NCBI GenBank assembly: GCA_023055505.1
Contig: JALIRH010000003.1
Coordinates: forward strand, 35,032,842-35,096,841
Direction of reading: 5' to 3'
DNA from: Callipepla californica brunnescens
Lineage: Eukaryota > Chordata > Aves > Galliformes > Odontophoridae
DNA: 64,000 nucleotides
Made by a program: the position numbers and the translations under genes. Of the stretch, positions 14,223-29,200 are shown one piece after another (position 1 is the stretch's first letter; each line of letters begins with the position of its first letter). The notes beneath the pieces are model-generated. The model saw nothing but the letters and a program-made list of their open reading frames with translations, was not told where the DNA came from and did not search any database.

Positions 14223-15107
14223 TTTACTCTCGATTCATTTTTTTGTAAAGTTAATCATTCTAGACTTCATTTCAAATTTGTTCCTTCAAATAGCTTCCAT
14301 CCCTTCAGACATCATATCTCTACATTACTGATATCATTCTGAATTCTAATCCTATCCTACAACACCCCCACAGCCCCCTTCCTTTGGAGACACCTGTGAA
14401 CATGAGTAACTATTCTCCATTAAGCACCTCAGCAATCCAAGTACTGCCTAGGTAGAACACAACACAGAGTCTACCTAATTCACATTTACTTACTTTTTGA
14501 GAGAGAACATTTAAAATATATTCTCCACAGTGGGTTTTTGGTTTTGTTTGGCTGGTGGTTTTTTATTTTGCTGCTGCTGTTTTTTGTTTTAACAAATTTT
14601 ACTGCTAGAAACAAACCTCACACTTGTTTCAATGAATGTATGCATCTTTTGCTTCCTTACAAAGCACTCTTTTCAGAGTATTAGAAGCATAACTAAATCC
14701 AAGACATGACATCCAAAGCTTGCTACCTTGTCAGTGAAAGGAAATTTGATTAGTTTTATGCAATTTAACCTTGCCAAATCCAGTGACTCATTATCTTCTA
14801 GACGTTCATAAACAGTCTACTACTTCTACTGTTTTCTCTTGATGTTACACGTTTTGCCATATTAAAACACATTTTGTTTGAACATAAAAAACATGAGAAG
14901 CAATCCAGATAATTTCCTGTTATTTAATGTATTACAGCCTACATTACCTCTAAATGTTATCACCGATTACTTGATGTTTGTTTTCTGAAATAGTGAACCT
15001 GTCAAATAGAGCCAGACATAAAACTGATCACTGCAGAATACGATTATCACCACATACTTTCATCTCTCACATTTTCAGACAAACCTTACATTCTTACTCG
15101 GAAGATA

Positions 15108-15181
15108 CATAGAATCCTTTGAGTCGGAAGGGACCTTTTAAAGGCCATCTAGTCCAACTCCCCTGCAACGAACAGGGACAA
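15108..15181 (-). mobile_element. CR1 LINE 3'-end fragment
   Basis: The plus strand reads 'catagaatcc' then 'ggaagggacctttt' and 'agtccaactcccctgcaac'. This is the reverse complement of the 3' terminus of avian CR1, including the remnant of the ATTCTATG end repeat at 15108. Only about 74 bp remain, a severe 5' truncation typical of CR1. It lies in sense orientation relative to AKT3. Confidence 0.85.
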
Positions 15182-15347
15182 AAATGTCAGTTATACAGAA
15201 ATAATAAGGTAATAAGGGGAAAAATAAAAAAAACAAAACAAAACAACCAAAAAAAAAAAAAAAGGAATCCAACTTAGTCTCATAAAATTATCAAGGAAGA
15301 AAAAAAGCAATCCAGTCCAGTCTCTAAAGAGGTATTTAAGAGAGATC

Positions 15348-15373
15348 TTATACCTCTGTGTACAAGAGGTATA
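15348..15373. repeat. Small inverted repeat (9-bp arms, 8-nt loop)
   Basis: TATACCTCT at 15348-15356 pairs with AGAGGTATA at 15365-15373. It lies about 170 bp from the short CR1 fragment. Hairpins of this size arise often by chance in AT-rich DNA. Confidence 0.7.
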
Positions 15374-18300
15374 CACAGGACAGATCTTTAACTCTGACAT
15401 GAACAAAAACCAGTAAGTGTTCCAGAATAATAGCATAATTAACTCAAAATGTCCACTGCAAATATAAAAGAAAAACACCTTCAAATATTCAAAAAATAGC
15501 ACCTTGCCACAACTATTGTTATCTGCTGCTGCCAATCAGTATTGTTATGGTTGTACAAAGACTCCAGTGCACCAGACTGTCGCTAATTATGTATATTCAA
15601 GTGATTAGCAAGCACTTGTTGCCTCGTTCACACCACCCTCCAAACAGCAGCCTTTGAGAGTAGAATAGACTGCAAATTTATTGAGAGAACACTGTTAATC
15701 CTTTGGGGAGAATGTAAATGTAAACAGGACTACTCTACATCAAGGTGCTTTGACAACAAAAATCATCTGCATAAACACATGCTCAACAACAAACAGGTGT
15801 TCTATTTCACAACTAGCGCCCATTTGATGCTTTCAAGTAAGCATTATGCACAAACTGTTAGAAGTACTTTGAAACCAGCTGCAATTACTATAATTAGCTG
15901 TTTTCCTACACTTTGCGTTGTTTTTTTTCCCCTACCTGTTCAGTATTGTGATGGCTGCAATCTGTAAACTCAAGTGAAACTAAGGTTCTTGCCTCTTCTT
16001 TAAAGATTACTAACCTTTTAGTTCAGTACTATGATAAGTTCGTACTTATTATTAAAGTGCCACCAGTTATAAGATATGTTCGCATAAAATAGCATAACAG
16101 TCCTACAAATGTCAGGTCACTCATATAACAGTCATCATGCATAGGAAAACAAAGACAACTGCCAAAATAGCACCATAAAAATAGTAAGCCTTCAGAGCTC
16201 AGGATTTCCCTTTTTAACAGAGGACTCAGAAACTAACAACACTTGTTTTTAATAACAAGAACTTCACTTCTAGTTGTATCAGACAATGAGTGGTGAAAAC
16301 TCTTGCCTGTAGACAGCTATTCCTCCTAACATGCTCCAAGTGAACGTTTAAAATAATAATTTGGACAGAAATCACGCCCTCCTTTTTCTTTAATGAGTAA
16401 AAGATTTAAATTACTTACATTCACTTTCTATAATTTATTTAAACTATTAATCCAAGTGTCTGATCATTCCTTCCTCAGCCTCTGATGGTATCCACAGCTC
16501 TTTTTCAGCAGTTCCATATGTTCTGCCATAGTGATGTATTTCTACAGGTAAGTTCAACATAAAAGTCTAGCTGCCTTGTTTCCAAAGTCAAATTCTAATG
16601 CGCTAATTTCATGAGCTTGGCTGTGCCACCTATAGATAGCTAAAATCTGATCCTCCTACCCTATGATTTGCCAGATTTTAATGACTGAACTGAATAATTC
16701 CATATTCAGCATCTGCTGAGGGATGATTTTTTTTCACAAATGAAAAGCTTAGCAAGCAAAGACTGGGACTGCCCAGGGAGTAAGAACACAGCTGGGAAGA
16801 AGGGCTAAAGATGATAAATACATAGTAGTAGAATAAGGACAGGCTATAGGCAACAAAGAGGAGATTCTTTCCCTTTGGGTGCAACAAGAAAACTTGTGAT
16901 CAGAGTACAGCACCTTTCCAAGACTGGCACAGTCTTCTGTTGTCAAGTTAATTTGACATCCTCTACCAATAACGAAATGTACCTGAGGTCCCTCTAATTC
17001 TTCTCCATCTGTAACAGTGGGATTCTATTTTGAAGGGATATCTACAATCGGTAGATAGTACTTTCCCCTTTTAACTCACACAGCATAGGTCTACATAGTG
17101 AACCTAGTAGTTTCAAGTGTTCAAGCAATCCCCACAATTACTTCATTTCTTTTTCTGCTGTTTCTTCTTTTAACTAATAGAAAAATGCAGTTTATTTCTA
17201 AATATGAAGAAACACACCAAGTTGAGAGGTACCTCAAATTTTCAGGGTGCATTAACAGTCTTATGTATGAGAACGTCATCTTGCGTAAGAGCAATCTTTA
17301 TGACTTGTACTCCTAACTCATACTCTGTAATCCCAAACCAAATTTTACAATACAGTCACACCTAGACACTGAAAAAAAAAAAAATGCAACCACTCAGTAA
17401 CATCAATCATTCTTTCAACATGCTGTAAGATAATTCTAGGAGCTAATCAGAAGAAAACAATTAAATTGTCGTTTTGATTCACACTATATTTTTCTGCAGT
17501 TTAGTACCCTGCACCAACACTGCTCTATTAGATGAACACATCTAGTAGAGAAGTAGCAGAAATGCACGTGCAAAGGTTGCAGTGTACCCATTCTCCCTGC
17601 TTCTAGAGAAAAACATTTATCATCTCTATCATAATCTCTCTGTCTCAGCACATGAACAGACAAACAATAGTATAACACAGTCCATTTCATTTCAAAAACA
17701 AAGGGTTAAGAGCTAGTGATGTGCTGCAGAATTTCTGATGGAAACAGTAACTTCTACTGTCACCACATGAAGGGTGGAAAGAGGGGAATGAACAGCTGTG
17801 AGATGCTTAAACAGCTCCAGCTAGATAGACAAATCTGGTTATTTTATTGTCAAATAAGTCAGCTATGTGCTAAATAGAAAATGCAATGACAAAGGCATTT
17901 ACTACTCATTCATATCATCACCACCACGCACAAAGTTACAAGCAGACCTATCCAGTTTTGTTTGCTTGCTTACTACTCTTTGTTAGACATAAAAGGAAAT
18001 AATTAGGAAAAATACGGTAACGAATCCAGACATGGATCACTATCACACTGCACACAGTTTGATATTGAAGCAGCACAAACTAGCAGCATCCTGAAAAATG
18101 TACAAACATGCTTGCATTTGCTTTAACACAGTATATACATATATAGGTATGCATATGAGATCACTATGAAGGAAACACACTGAAACCTCAAGTTTTGAAT
18201 GAACCAATCAAAAATCAAAGATACTCATTAGCCACAGCTTCCAAATGAGCAAGAAACAAACACACAGATCACTCCATCAGTAATGCCTCCTGTTTATTTC

Positions 18301-21300
18301 CATGCAAACTACAACAGATGCAAAGAGCACAATAACACTATTTGACAGAACAAATTCTCAGCTACAGAATGCTATTAGCTGTGCATTTTCATCTGTGATA
18401 TAAATGACCAGAAGAGGTGACCCACTACTTCAGTTGCTGACGCTGAAGTGCACCACCCACTGCCTCACTGTGCTCACATCCACTGTTTGGTCTCCATTAA
18501 CTTTCAACAAGCTTCAATGAATGTCTATTGGTGCACTTCTTCGGCAAGGAGCCATTCCATCTCACCCCTTAGCTTAATACACACTTCCATGTCAGGCATG
18601 GTTCTGTCAAGACTGTCCCCCTGCTGCCATCTGTCACATGGCAACAAGATATAATGAAACATTGGTGGGAAGGTTCAACCTCTACTTGCCATATCACCAC
18701 AATCTGCCTCTGACGTTGTGGACTGACATAATAAAACAGGAGACATTACTTTCAGAGCAGCACTCTCGTAATTATGACACAAGACCATTTTAAGATTCCA
18801 GCAGTATAGTTAACATTAATGCAATGGTTCTCATGACACTCTAATCTTAAAAACCCTTTTCTGTGAAAACTGCATCCAGAGTTTTCATTTGCATGTGTTC
18901 TAATGAAAGGTGAGACAGACTGGCAATCTGGAACAACAAATTATCCAGCCACTAGGTAGGACTGCTCTACAAATAACTAACTGAATACAACTAAAGGAAC
19001 AGGATTAGTGGCTAGTTACTTGGCAGGCCCTTATAGCTGTAGGAGCTTTGGGTCATGACTACTGCCAACATGTTTTGGACATGATTGCTGATACTGTTAT
19101 GATTCTATGGTCAATGGTTCAGATCTCCCAAAGTGATCTTCCATTATCTTTTCTTCCTAATCAACGACCTGATGCGATGGGTAAAACACTGTTCAGACCA
19201 CCTAGAAAGCATAATTTAGTATCTTCCAATCTAGTATTTCCCTACTTAAGAAACTAAATTAATGATGTATAATTGTTTCCATGAGAAAGGCATCCTTCCC
19301 TAGAGACCAAACTTCTGGAAAGAGCACGTGCTCCCCCTCTTGCAAAAGCTTCTGCTTTAAACTGTGTTCTCTGGATGCCCCTGTAACCTATTCATGCAAA
19401 GTTACTAGAAGAAAAAAAAAGATCATACCCTTACAGAAAACATATCTACGCTTCATAATCCTTCTTCAGCATACCAAGTACTCTGCTGATTTGCTGTATA
19501 ACAAGTAAGTGATGTGTAGTGGTTGGAACAGTATTTTAAAAAGGTGAGACAGCAGTAATCGTACAAATGTTTAAAAGATGTACACTTTCCAAAGCAGTTT
19601 GTTAAACAGGGCCACATTATAACTAAAATAACATAACACATTTAAAACTAAGGCTGACTAAGCAGAACTGCTTATGCCAAAACATCCACAGCAGAGCTAG
19701 CACGCTGCAATGGACAGCAGAGCCCCCTATGTTTTCAAGTAGCTTTTGTGGTACTCACTTTCACAACTCCAGTGCAAAGTTGTTGCTGCTCCTATATCCT
19801 GCTCCCAGGGAGGAAGGCCTGTATGTGCCTCAGCACAGTGCCCAAACGCGACACTATGTTGGTGCAGCAGGAGGGGAACCCTAAGTACTGGAAAGTGTCA
19901 GATTATTTCACTGTGCGAGAACCTGCACATGGATGCAGGTTGTAAATCTGGACAGAGACAGAAAGATTCTAGATTACAGTTTCACCCCAAGAGGCTGCTG
20001 TAGTAATAAGCGGAACATCCACTTCTGTTACCTGCAATGTTTCAAATGTAAACATTAACTCTACCGTTGAATTCCCAGCTTACTCTACTATAAATACACA
20101 GAAGAAACACAAATAGCTGACCTCTAGTAAAGCTAATAAATCTCAACGTGTTGACTCCCAAACGCTTTCAGATAATTCCCTTCTCCTCTTCCACAAAATA
20201 CCTTTGGAGTGACATCACTACAGTTTTAAACAGCAAACTACATTTATGTCCCTGAGAAGTTAAACAGACGGAAGAACCAATGAATGAGATCATCTGGAAC
20301 AGTGTGGGGGGGTGTTTCTTTTCACAAATTACCCCCACTTTTTATTTTTTTATTTTTTACTTTTAAAAACATTTGCATCCTAAAGCTTTTTTTCAGTCTC
20401 TCCATTATATAATAGTTCTTTAGGAAACCGCCAGCTACCCTGACAACTGGGATGCTTTGCCAGAGCGGCTTTGTCTAAATCCTAAAGCAGTACTTGGCTA
20501 TGCATTGAGCCCAGTGGCTGCCTGTGATCTGAATGCCAATGAGGAGCACTGCCCCTCTTGTCTGACAAGTCAGAGACTTAAAGGTCTATTTGAGGTCAGC
20601 AAACTGTCTGGACTACTTTGGTAACGCTTATGAGACAAAAACACAGCCAACAACATCTTCTTTCCTTCCAGTGGCACAGTGGGCAAAAAGCGTTTGATGC
20701 CTAACTGTCATTACACTGTATTTTAAGCAGAAAAAAAATACATTCTTCATGTTTTATTTCCACTTGGTTTGGTATTTTCTCACATTCTCTGGATCATCCA
20801 ACCACCTAGTGGACAGGTAGGAATGAAGACTGAATTACCTGCACCTTAAAAAAAAAAAATCAATAAAATACATATCTAAAAATTCAAGTACAAGACTACC
20901 AACAATTAATACCAACATACAGAATATATACAGTTTAATACATGTACTCTAACTCTTGAGTACTGGCTTTATATCATTTGTTTCTCTAGCTTTCCACAGT
21001 CTCCATTCAAACATGCTCTATTTGCACACTTAGAAGTGATATTTTTATTTTTGTAAATCATAAGAAATATTGTAGCAGGCAAAAACTTGCTAAAATATCT
21101 CTTTGCTCAAATTTGTTACAAACATCTTGAAATTTTCTCTTATTGGCAAAACAAATCTTTTAAGATGGCAATGGGTACATAATCCACCAACATCAGCAGT
21201 TAAGAGGAGGAGGCAGTAAATTCCAAACATTTATATAATTCCTACTTTTGGTGGCAGAGAGAGAATTACCTGCCAGTTGCACAAACGTTAGCTAAACAGT

Positions 21301-24300
21301 GAAATCCTATTTTGTTTTCGGCGTTTGTTTTTTTTTTAAGATCAAAAATACATGCAAACATTTTTTCCAATATGTTAATACCGTCAGTTGAGAATTTTTT
21401 AATCAAAGTAACGAAGTGTTCACATTTCTAAGTTTCCCACCTTTCCTTTGCAATTGATAATTTAAGCTTTGATTGTTTCCAAGGCAGACCTCAATTCAAA
21501 CATTCTGAATTCTTAAACATGAGCATCTTTCATTAACCCCAAAAGAAATGGATGCCTTGACTTCAAGGATGACAAAGACTGAAAACAACTACATTCCACG
21601 TCAGATTCTAATTTTATTTTATTTTTACTGAAATTCTGCATTAAAGCGTATTTATCATACAGAATTACAAGAAATGAGGTGATGTAAAACTACAGTGTAA
21701 TCTACTGATTTTCAGAAAAAAAATTGATTTTTGATATTGCAGTTCAAAAATCAGTGAAAAAGCATAAAATTGCTCATTAACTTGTGAGACAAAACTACAA
21801 ACTGAAGAATAAACAGGTAAGAGTATAGTTTTGCTAAAACCAAGCTTAAATCTCACACTGAGAAATGCTGCTATTATGTTTTTGAACTTAAAAACTATTT
21901 CCTGTATGGCTACGTTAAGAAAAGAACTTCTGGTTATATTTTTGGCACATAATCTTGAGGGAGAGGTTGCCCTTTCCCTTTATGTTACCTACGCTAATTC
22001 ATTCATTCTGGATGTTACTGCGAGCAGAGAAAACTTACAGAATAACAGTTACATAACAAAACTCATCGACAGTATTCCCAAATCTTCCCCCCAACTTCCC
22101 AGTCAGGTTCCCAGTACTTAAATAACAAACGTTTGCATAGCAAGTTCCTCTTTGCAGGTTTTATCTGTGATACAACACATCCCCGATTTCCATTCAGGCT
22201 TCCACATTCTCAGGTTGCTGAGGTCTCATGGAAAGCTTCCTACCTAGTGAAGTGCTGATCCTGCAAAATCAAGTCTTGAACAATGAAGCTTAGATCTCAA
22301 AGATCAGAAAATGAAATTTAATTACCATTAATGTCAATTGTGGCTTGAAGCCAGAAGACCAAATTTTCATTACGTAAAACCTACTGTGAATAAGTATTAT
22401 GACTCTCCAAAGTAGTCAAGAAGGGCTTTAGTGACTATGGAAAAAAAAAAATCTTTTTCACAGCCTTGTAAAGAACAAGAATAAGTTAATGAAAACAGAA
22501 TAAACCCTCCATCAATCTGTGACCCCAAGTACTCTAGGTCTTGCAGTACTGCTGAAAGGCACCCGCTTGACACCCCCGTAGCAGTTAGCACCTCTAGGCT
22601 AACAGTCAGCTGATGAACTGCTGGTTGTTAGGCACTGGAAGATGTGTGCCCAGAAGAAGAAATTCAAAGCTTCCCCCACAGTCTGAGGCAACCACTTCAA
22701 CTCCCCAGCGCTCTTGACTTGGGTGGATTCCCCACAATATTCAGACTAATTAATTTTCAAAGTCTATCAGTTTGTTAAACCAGGACTGCGTGAGTAATTC
22801 ATCTCATCAGCTGCTTGCTTGCTTGCTGGCTGATGTCAGAAGCAGTCCTATATTAAGTGAAACTTATTGAGAAAAATACCTTAATAAAATAACTGTTCAA
22901 TTAGATTTCCCTCTTTTCTCTTCTCTCCTAGAGTCCATGCAACATCATAATAGCCATGGAGGGAATAATTTTATATATTAACTTCACTTAGAACACTCTC
23001 AATACATGGCTGCGACCTTCATATACAGAGCAGACAAAATCATTGTGCTCAGCATTACACAACAGAAGCAAGAACATAAAACATTTTCAGATGGATGCTG
23101 ACTAGCAAAATATCATCTGATGTCCAAAATACAGGGAGGCCATGCAAACTGACAGTCTCAGTTAGTGTAGATCTTATTTTTTATATCCTTTTCTTTTTTT
23201 GTTAAGGTTTTTTTTACTTATTCGGGGATATCTATAATGCAATAATTATTTATATATTGAACACAGAGGAATATCAGTTCGCAATGTGAGCACATAAATT
23301 ATATAGCTAAATAACATTATTTAGGGAATTTAATCAGTCTTTTAGGAAATGACAAATATAGTTTCTCAAACTTTTTTTTTTAACCTCCTCAGTTCTCCAT
23401 TCTGTATCAGCCTGCAATTTTATTTCAAGTGCTGTTCATAAACTCCAGTCTCCCTTTACTTGCTGTACTTTCAGTACAGTAGAAATCAAACCAAACTCAT
23501 ATGAGTCCACAAATTTGAGAGACCTTGTAAACAAAATTCTGGAATATTAAAAAAGCAAACGTGCCATGTTTTTTTCTAACATGAAAAATAAGTCAATTTC
23601 AAGAGTTTTTAAAAAACTATCATAAAGAAAGGGAAAATTCTGGACACAATGAAAAAGCACTAGGAACTACTCAGCTTTTGGGTTCATAACTGAATCGTTT
23701 TCCTTATCTTTTGCTAAAAGCCCAACATATGCAAGCAAAAAAAATGGGAAAGTACAAAGCAAAATAGATTGTCTGCTATCAGAGATGGAATATGAATCAG
23801 GCTGACCATGGGTGCTATTCTTACTTCCTTCTTAACCTACAGGTTACTTACGTAGACTAACCAAACTGAATCAATGATAAGCTGCTGAATTTAGTTCATT
23901 TATGCACATTTCAGAACTGTGTCTGAAAAAAGATTGAGTCTGGAGCTCAATGGTTTGTGTTTGCATAGACAGGGTTCTTCAATATTAAAACAATTTAGAG
24001 AGCCTTTTTCAAATTCTGATCCCTACCTATATAAAAGCCTCTAAAATCTTCGGACATGAAGCAAAGCCCCTCAAAAATGACAACTATGGTGTTTTGGGAT
24101 AATTTTGGATACAAGTGCTGAAACCATTATGTGCTATGTATTTCAAGAACAGGGACAGACAGTCAACAGCTGAATGGTTGCTCAACTACACTCAAACCCT
24201 GTTTGCTTCAACCTCAATTTTAGAATTAAATCAGGTGCCCAACTTTCACATCTGTTGTATGAAGTCAGCACTGAGACCAAACATCCTGGTATAAAGTATA

Positions 24301-25819
24301 ATTTACAGATGACAAGAATTTCAGTAACTGACCAATTCAAGAGCATCTTGGCAAAAAAAAATAAATATTTTCATATAAAGTGAAGAGATGGGGAGAGAGT
24401 AAAATCACTGCTATTTTTATCATTGAGAAAAAAACCTCTGCAACTTCATTTTATTAATTACTAATTCTCTATCCATAGAGTACCAGGATAAATATTATCA
24501 TCTTCATGAACAACTGTGAGCACAGTTACACTTAGTAATTTAAAGCCCCTTCCAGATTTTTAGGCCATATTCAATTTCCAGAGTTCTCAACTTCACCCTC
24601 ATAAAAAGAGTCATCATTATTTGAGACACTCCCCATCAGTCCAAATCAGAAAAAGCATGTTCATAATCTTAACTCTGAAATACAGGATCATTAAAATAAC
24701 TGAAATAGTCTCATTATTTAAACAAACGTTAGAGAATACAGCACAATAATGTGAAAGAGGTTAGTCACATTTTACAACTAAACAAGTATTTGCAGTGGAA
24801 CTTTGAGCACAGTAAAACTGAAAGAAATTTACAAAAAAAAAAAAAATTGTGAGAAGCAGGTTTGAGATGTGAGGCAACAAAACACTTCAATTGAACAGGG
24901 TTCCACTGAGATTAAAGTACATAAACAAGTATGTTAAATGGTACTTCCCTACTAAGCACCCTGATCAAGAACACACAACCATTTCAAGCCACCTCCTTCC
25001 AATCCTATAAACCTCATTTATTTTATTTTTATTTTTAACTTCATGCATTTATTCTTCCATTAACAGAATGAGTTGAGAAAAGGAAGTAATAACACTGCTG
25101 CAATGTAAGTACAGAGTCTTGCTATACTTTGTAGATCAGGAGTACAAGGTCCCTTTTTATGCCTGCGTAATTAAAAATCCAAAGTGGTATCCATCATTCT
25201 CTGGTCATCCAGACTGCAGATTTCAAGGGTGCTAAACAAGATGCTGGACACGCTTCTCCCCTGTGTGCTGATTACCTACACTAACTGTCACACCTTACAC
25301 ATGTTATTTTGACAGACAAACAAGTCTGGACTTCTTGAGTACGCAAGAAGAAACCACTATCCCATTACTCTGCTCTATTAACATGAAAAATAATTTTCCA
25401 CAATCACACTTGAGAAACAATTTTAAGACTCTGATTTGTCAAAATCAAGATAATTTCATTCAAAACCAAAACATACATATACAACTATGTATGTATTCAT
25501 TCTCTTATTTAAACATACATATGTTCTAAATGCTCTTTGAACATCATATTGGATTATCTACAGTACTTTTGTCAAACAAATGAAATACTCGTAATTAAAG
25601 TGTATGTAAACTAAGTATAAGTCTTGTATCTGCCTTTTTTGAACAGTTTTTCCTCATAAGGTAAATTGTCTTATTTAAATTCAAGGAAGAATATATGTCA
25701 ACATTTTTCAGCCTCTCTCCTTTCCTACTTAGCAGTATAACGACCATCAGAAGTCTGGGAGCATTAAAGAGCAACATCGCCATATTCAAAGCTTAAGAAA
25801 GCAAAGACAGGTGCAGGGC

Positions 25820-26226
25820 TGTCACCACCTCCTTGATCAGGAGGAACCTTGGACTCCCAAGCCATTTCCCGCAGTACCTGGAGGCAGTCTGTCCACTGAT
25901 TTAGCTGAACACGAATACAAGATGGAATGAGTTGAAGCAAGCAAGTTTATTTCTCAGGGAATTAGGGGAAGCTACACTGTTCCGCCGTTATGCAAAAACA
26001 TTCTGCTGAAAAGCTCTAGTTCCTAAGTTTTGAAATTTCACTTGGAAGTTGCAATTTGGCATGGGATTCACCTGGTGTCAGACATGTCTGTAGGAAGAGC
26101 CACCCTAATCTGAAGAGTATTTACAAATAAATAAATAAATCACTTCACAGCTGCTAAGACAAGCCTTGTTATGTCTGGCAGCTCAATTCTCCAAAGGCTT
26201 GTTACGCAGACCATTTTCCCTGCCCA
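25820..26226 (-). mobile_element. Possible degenerate LTR (tentative)
   Basis: The stretch begins 'tgtcaccacctcc' and could end '...ccctgccca', giving TG...CA ends in either reading. On the minus strand an AATAAA (plus TTTATT at 25946-25951) lies about 125 nt before the TGACA end, an arrangement typical of R/U5, and the end region carries a near-palindrome around GATC at 25829-25845. A 7-bp 'tgcaggg' occurs on both sides (25812-25818 and 26227-26233), but the left copy is one base away from the LTR edge, so it is not a clean target duplication. I see no TATA box upstream of the polyadenylation signal. It could instead be unique intronic DNA. Confidence 0.35.
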
Positions 26227-29200
26227 TGCAGGGACTGACCAGGTCATTTCCTGCAATTGCTCCTTCTGACAATCAATTTTCTCCAACAGTGCCAGGCAAC
26301 TAAATGAGAGCACAGACACTCACTCTTTCTTGAGCTTCAAACATTACCTTTAATGATGTCCAGGTAGCATAAAGATTAAGGAAGCAGTCCAAATGGAGTA
26401 ATTCAAGTTAGGACAAATTCATTGCAGAACTCTGAAGGTAAAGGGGTGGCAGGAGATAAAACACACAAGATGGGCAGAGTGGGCAGGTGGCTGGCTGGAA
26501 AGTTGAGCTGAGTGAAATTCAAACCAATGATAGAAATAAAGGAGCAGGAGCTGGCACTCCCATAGTCTGAGAAAACAAAGAGAAAGAAGAGGGCCAGTTC
26601 AGTCCTGGAGGGTATGAGAGCAAATGAACAGCAGCAGGGCAATCAAGAGGAGAGCATGAATACAGAAGGAAAGGGGATGTGGGATTAAGTAGCAGGGGAA
26701 AGAGAAGTTAATGACAAGGTCAGAAAGTAAATTTTCCAAAAAGAACTGAACTTAGGGGTCCTGAGTTTTCACATTTTTCTGCCAGTACATAGCTGTGAAA
26801 ACTGCTGGAAGTGGTTTTCATCCCCCTCTAGTAGCTAGCTGATATTACAGAGAAGAGCTTGTTACAGCTACCATTTACATATTTCAAGTGCAAATGTCTG
26901 TTCTAACCCAAACCGAGAGAAGCTATAACTCCGTGCGTTAGAATCACATTTCAGTCTGCTTTTACATAGGGAATCACATCCAAAGCAAGCTTCTTTAAAA
27001 GGCTAACCCTTTACAAAATGAAGGACTCAACAATCCCAAAAAATATCCAAACTAAAGCTGTCTATGCAGGATTTCGTTCACGTATATACAGTTCAGCAGG
27101 ATTACTGAGCAAGAAGCTGCACATATTTCCACTATTTTTCCTTACTTCAAGTGCGTCCCCAGTTCCATTTCATATTCTCTGTTCAAATTATCAAACTCTG
27201 AATTTAAGAATCATTATACACACTTACATGTTAAGAAGCCTACCTTGTAAGAATATTAGATTTAAAGCCTTAATGTTATATGTGTACGTTTGACAGCAAG
27301 TTTTCCATATTACATTATTATTTACATACATTTTAATTCATGTTTCTATTTCAAAGAGTAACTGTCGGTACACTGTATTTTTCTTGCATTTCTGTATCTA
27401 CAGATCTCATATGGAAAAACAAAAACAAAACCAACAACAACAAAAAACGGCAATTACAATATAACAGTATTCACTGACAGTATCAAATAACTGAGAAATG
27501 TAAAACAACAGGAAAAGCTCCAACTCATACATCATCTAAAATACATGAGTGTAGTTTTCACAACGTTGCGCTGCTGAGGTAAACCTACAAAGAAAATGGA
27601 CAATTTCCTTTTCTTACTTCCTGCATCTCTGTATTTTTTTCCACAGGTAGCAATGAGTTGGGATATAAAATTTTCTTTAAATTTTGTAGAAGTACAGTAC
27701 TTGCAAACATTTATCACATTCCTCCCCCAGCCCCAGGAAAAAACCCCAAACCACAGAAAAATGATAAACACAGATCCTTTCCTCAATGAGAAATGTCATA
27801 TGCCAAATGTGATATTTCAACATTTGAATGTTTGGAATTATTTCAATACTGAAAGCTGAAAGATCGTTTTAAAGAGAAAACAAACAAAGGAATACAAAAA
27901 CGATGTTTTATTTCTATCTGCTGCTTCAAGTTCCCTAAAATATCATTATGGGGCTCCTACCAGGCAAATGAAGTTTATGCTGTGATCTAACACCTCTAAC
28001 AAAGTGATCAGCAACAGAACAGGAATTTATTCTAAATTATGTCAATCTCACATATAAAAGAACTATGAGGATCTTTCTTTCATGTGTCTTTTTGTGAAAA
28101 AGCATGCTTTGTATATTACAAAACATAACCAGTCTGATGTACATTCTTGACACAGTATCCTTGATCTCCTTAAAGAAATACAGTTGCTAAACTTATTTCT
28201 TGTAACAACTGATCTTGTAGAATATTTTTTTTTTAACATCCAGAACATTTGAAGTCTTAATAATGCAAAGATGAGCATTCAAAGTTTTAAGCAGAAGCCA
28301 ATGTTTTGTCACAATTATTTTTACTATGATGCAACTGCCGTAGCAAAACCACACCTATAGAACAAAGGGGGGCCCTGCTGGTGACTAATTTAAGTGCGAC
28401 TCATCAAGGTTCTCCTCCCTCCTTTGATTTATACAGCAATCAGAAAAGACTAAGATAAACTCAACCTCTCATTGTAGCATCTCCTTTGTGTTCTGTATAC
28501 AATATGCTTTTATTACCACCCCTTAAAATTGTTTTTATCATCTGATCAAGATACCATAGTATTTTGCAGAAACAGTATCTGGTGAAGAAAGAAATGTATC
28601 AGAATGATCTCTTTTATCTGGCTGATGCATAATCAATGATCCACCCTCTACAGATGGCTATGAAAGCATCCAAAAATGCTTAGATGTGAGAGTTCATCAT
28701 GTGCCACAAGATGCTTTTTTCTCATTTTTTTTAATTAGATTTTTAACAGACACCCTCCTTCCTGATCACCAGTCCCTTCAGGGCTTGAGCAATTTTCAGC
28801 AATAACTAACTAGGTATATGAATGGCTGGACTGCTGACCTCATCACATCTGGCACGACGATTTTTGCAAAGTAAGTACACCATCACTGATTTTAGATGCA
28901 AGTATTCCAGAAAATAAACACATTTGTAGGGAAAAAAAAAGAAAAGAAAAAAAAGCTAAGATAAAACATAAAGCATCGTGCACAGTCCCAGGCTCATCAG
29001 AACAGAACACATCTGCCTCAAACCCTTTCTCCCGCAGGCACATTCTTCTGCATGTGTACTGTCACCAGGTACTCAACCACTTTGCTTCTGAAAGAGAAAC
29101 TTATTGACAAAATTCACCTATCAATGCCTATCAAAACTACCAGCTACAGATTATAGAAATCTTTCTAATTTAACAAAAAGCAAAATCACCAAGTGATGAA

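Larger units (their letters stand above)
13861..25819. other. Intronic stretch with one CR1 stub and two small inverted repeats
   Basis: Apart from the CR1 3' end at 15108 and the palindromes at 14194 and 15348, I recognise nothing. Short GC-richer patches (14020-14110, 20440-20640) stand out against the AT-rich background. Confidence 0.7.
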
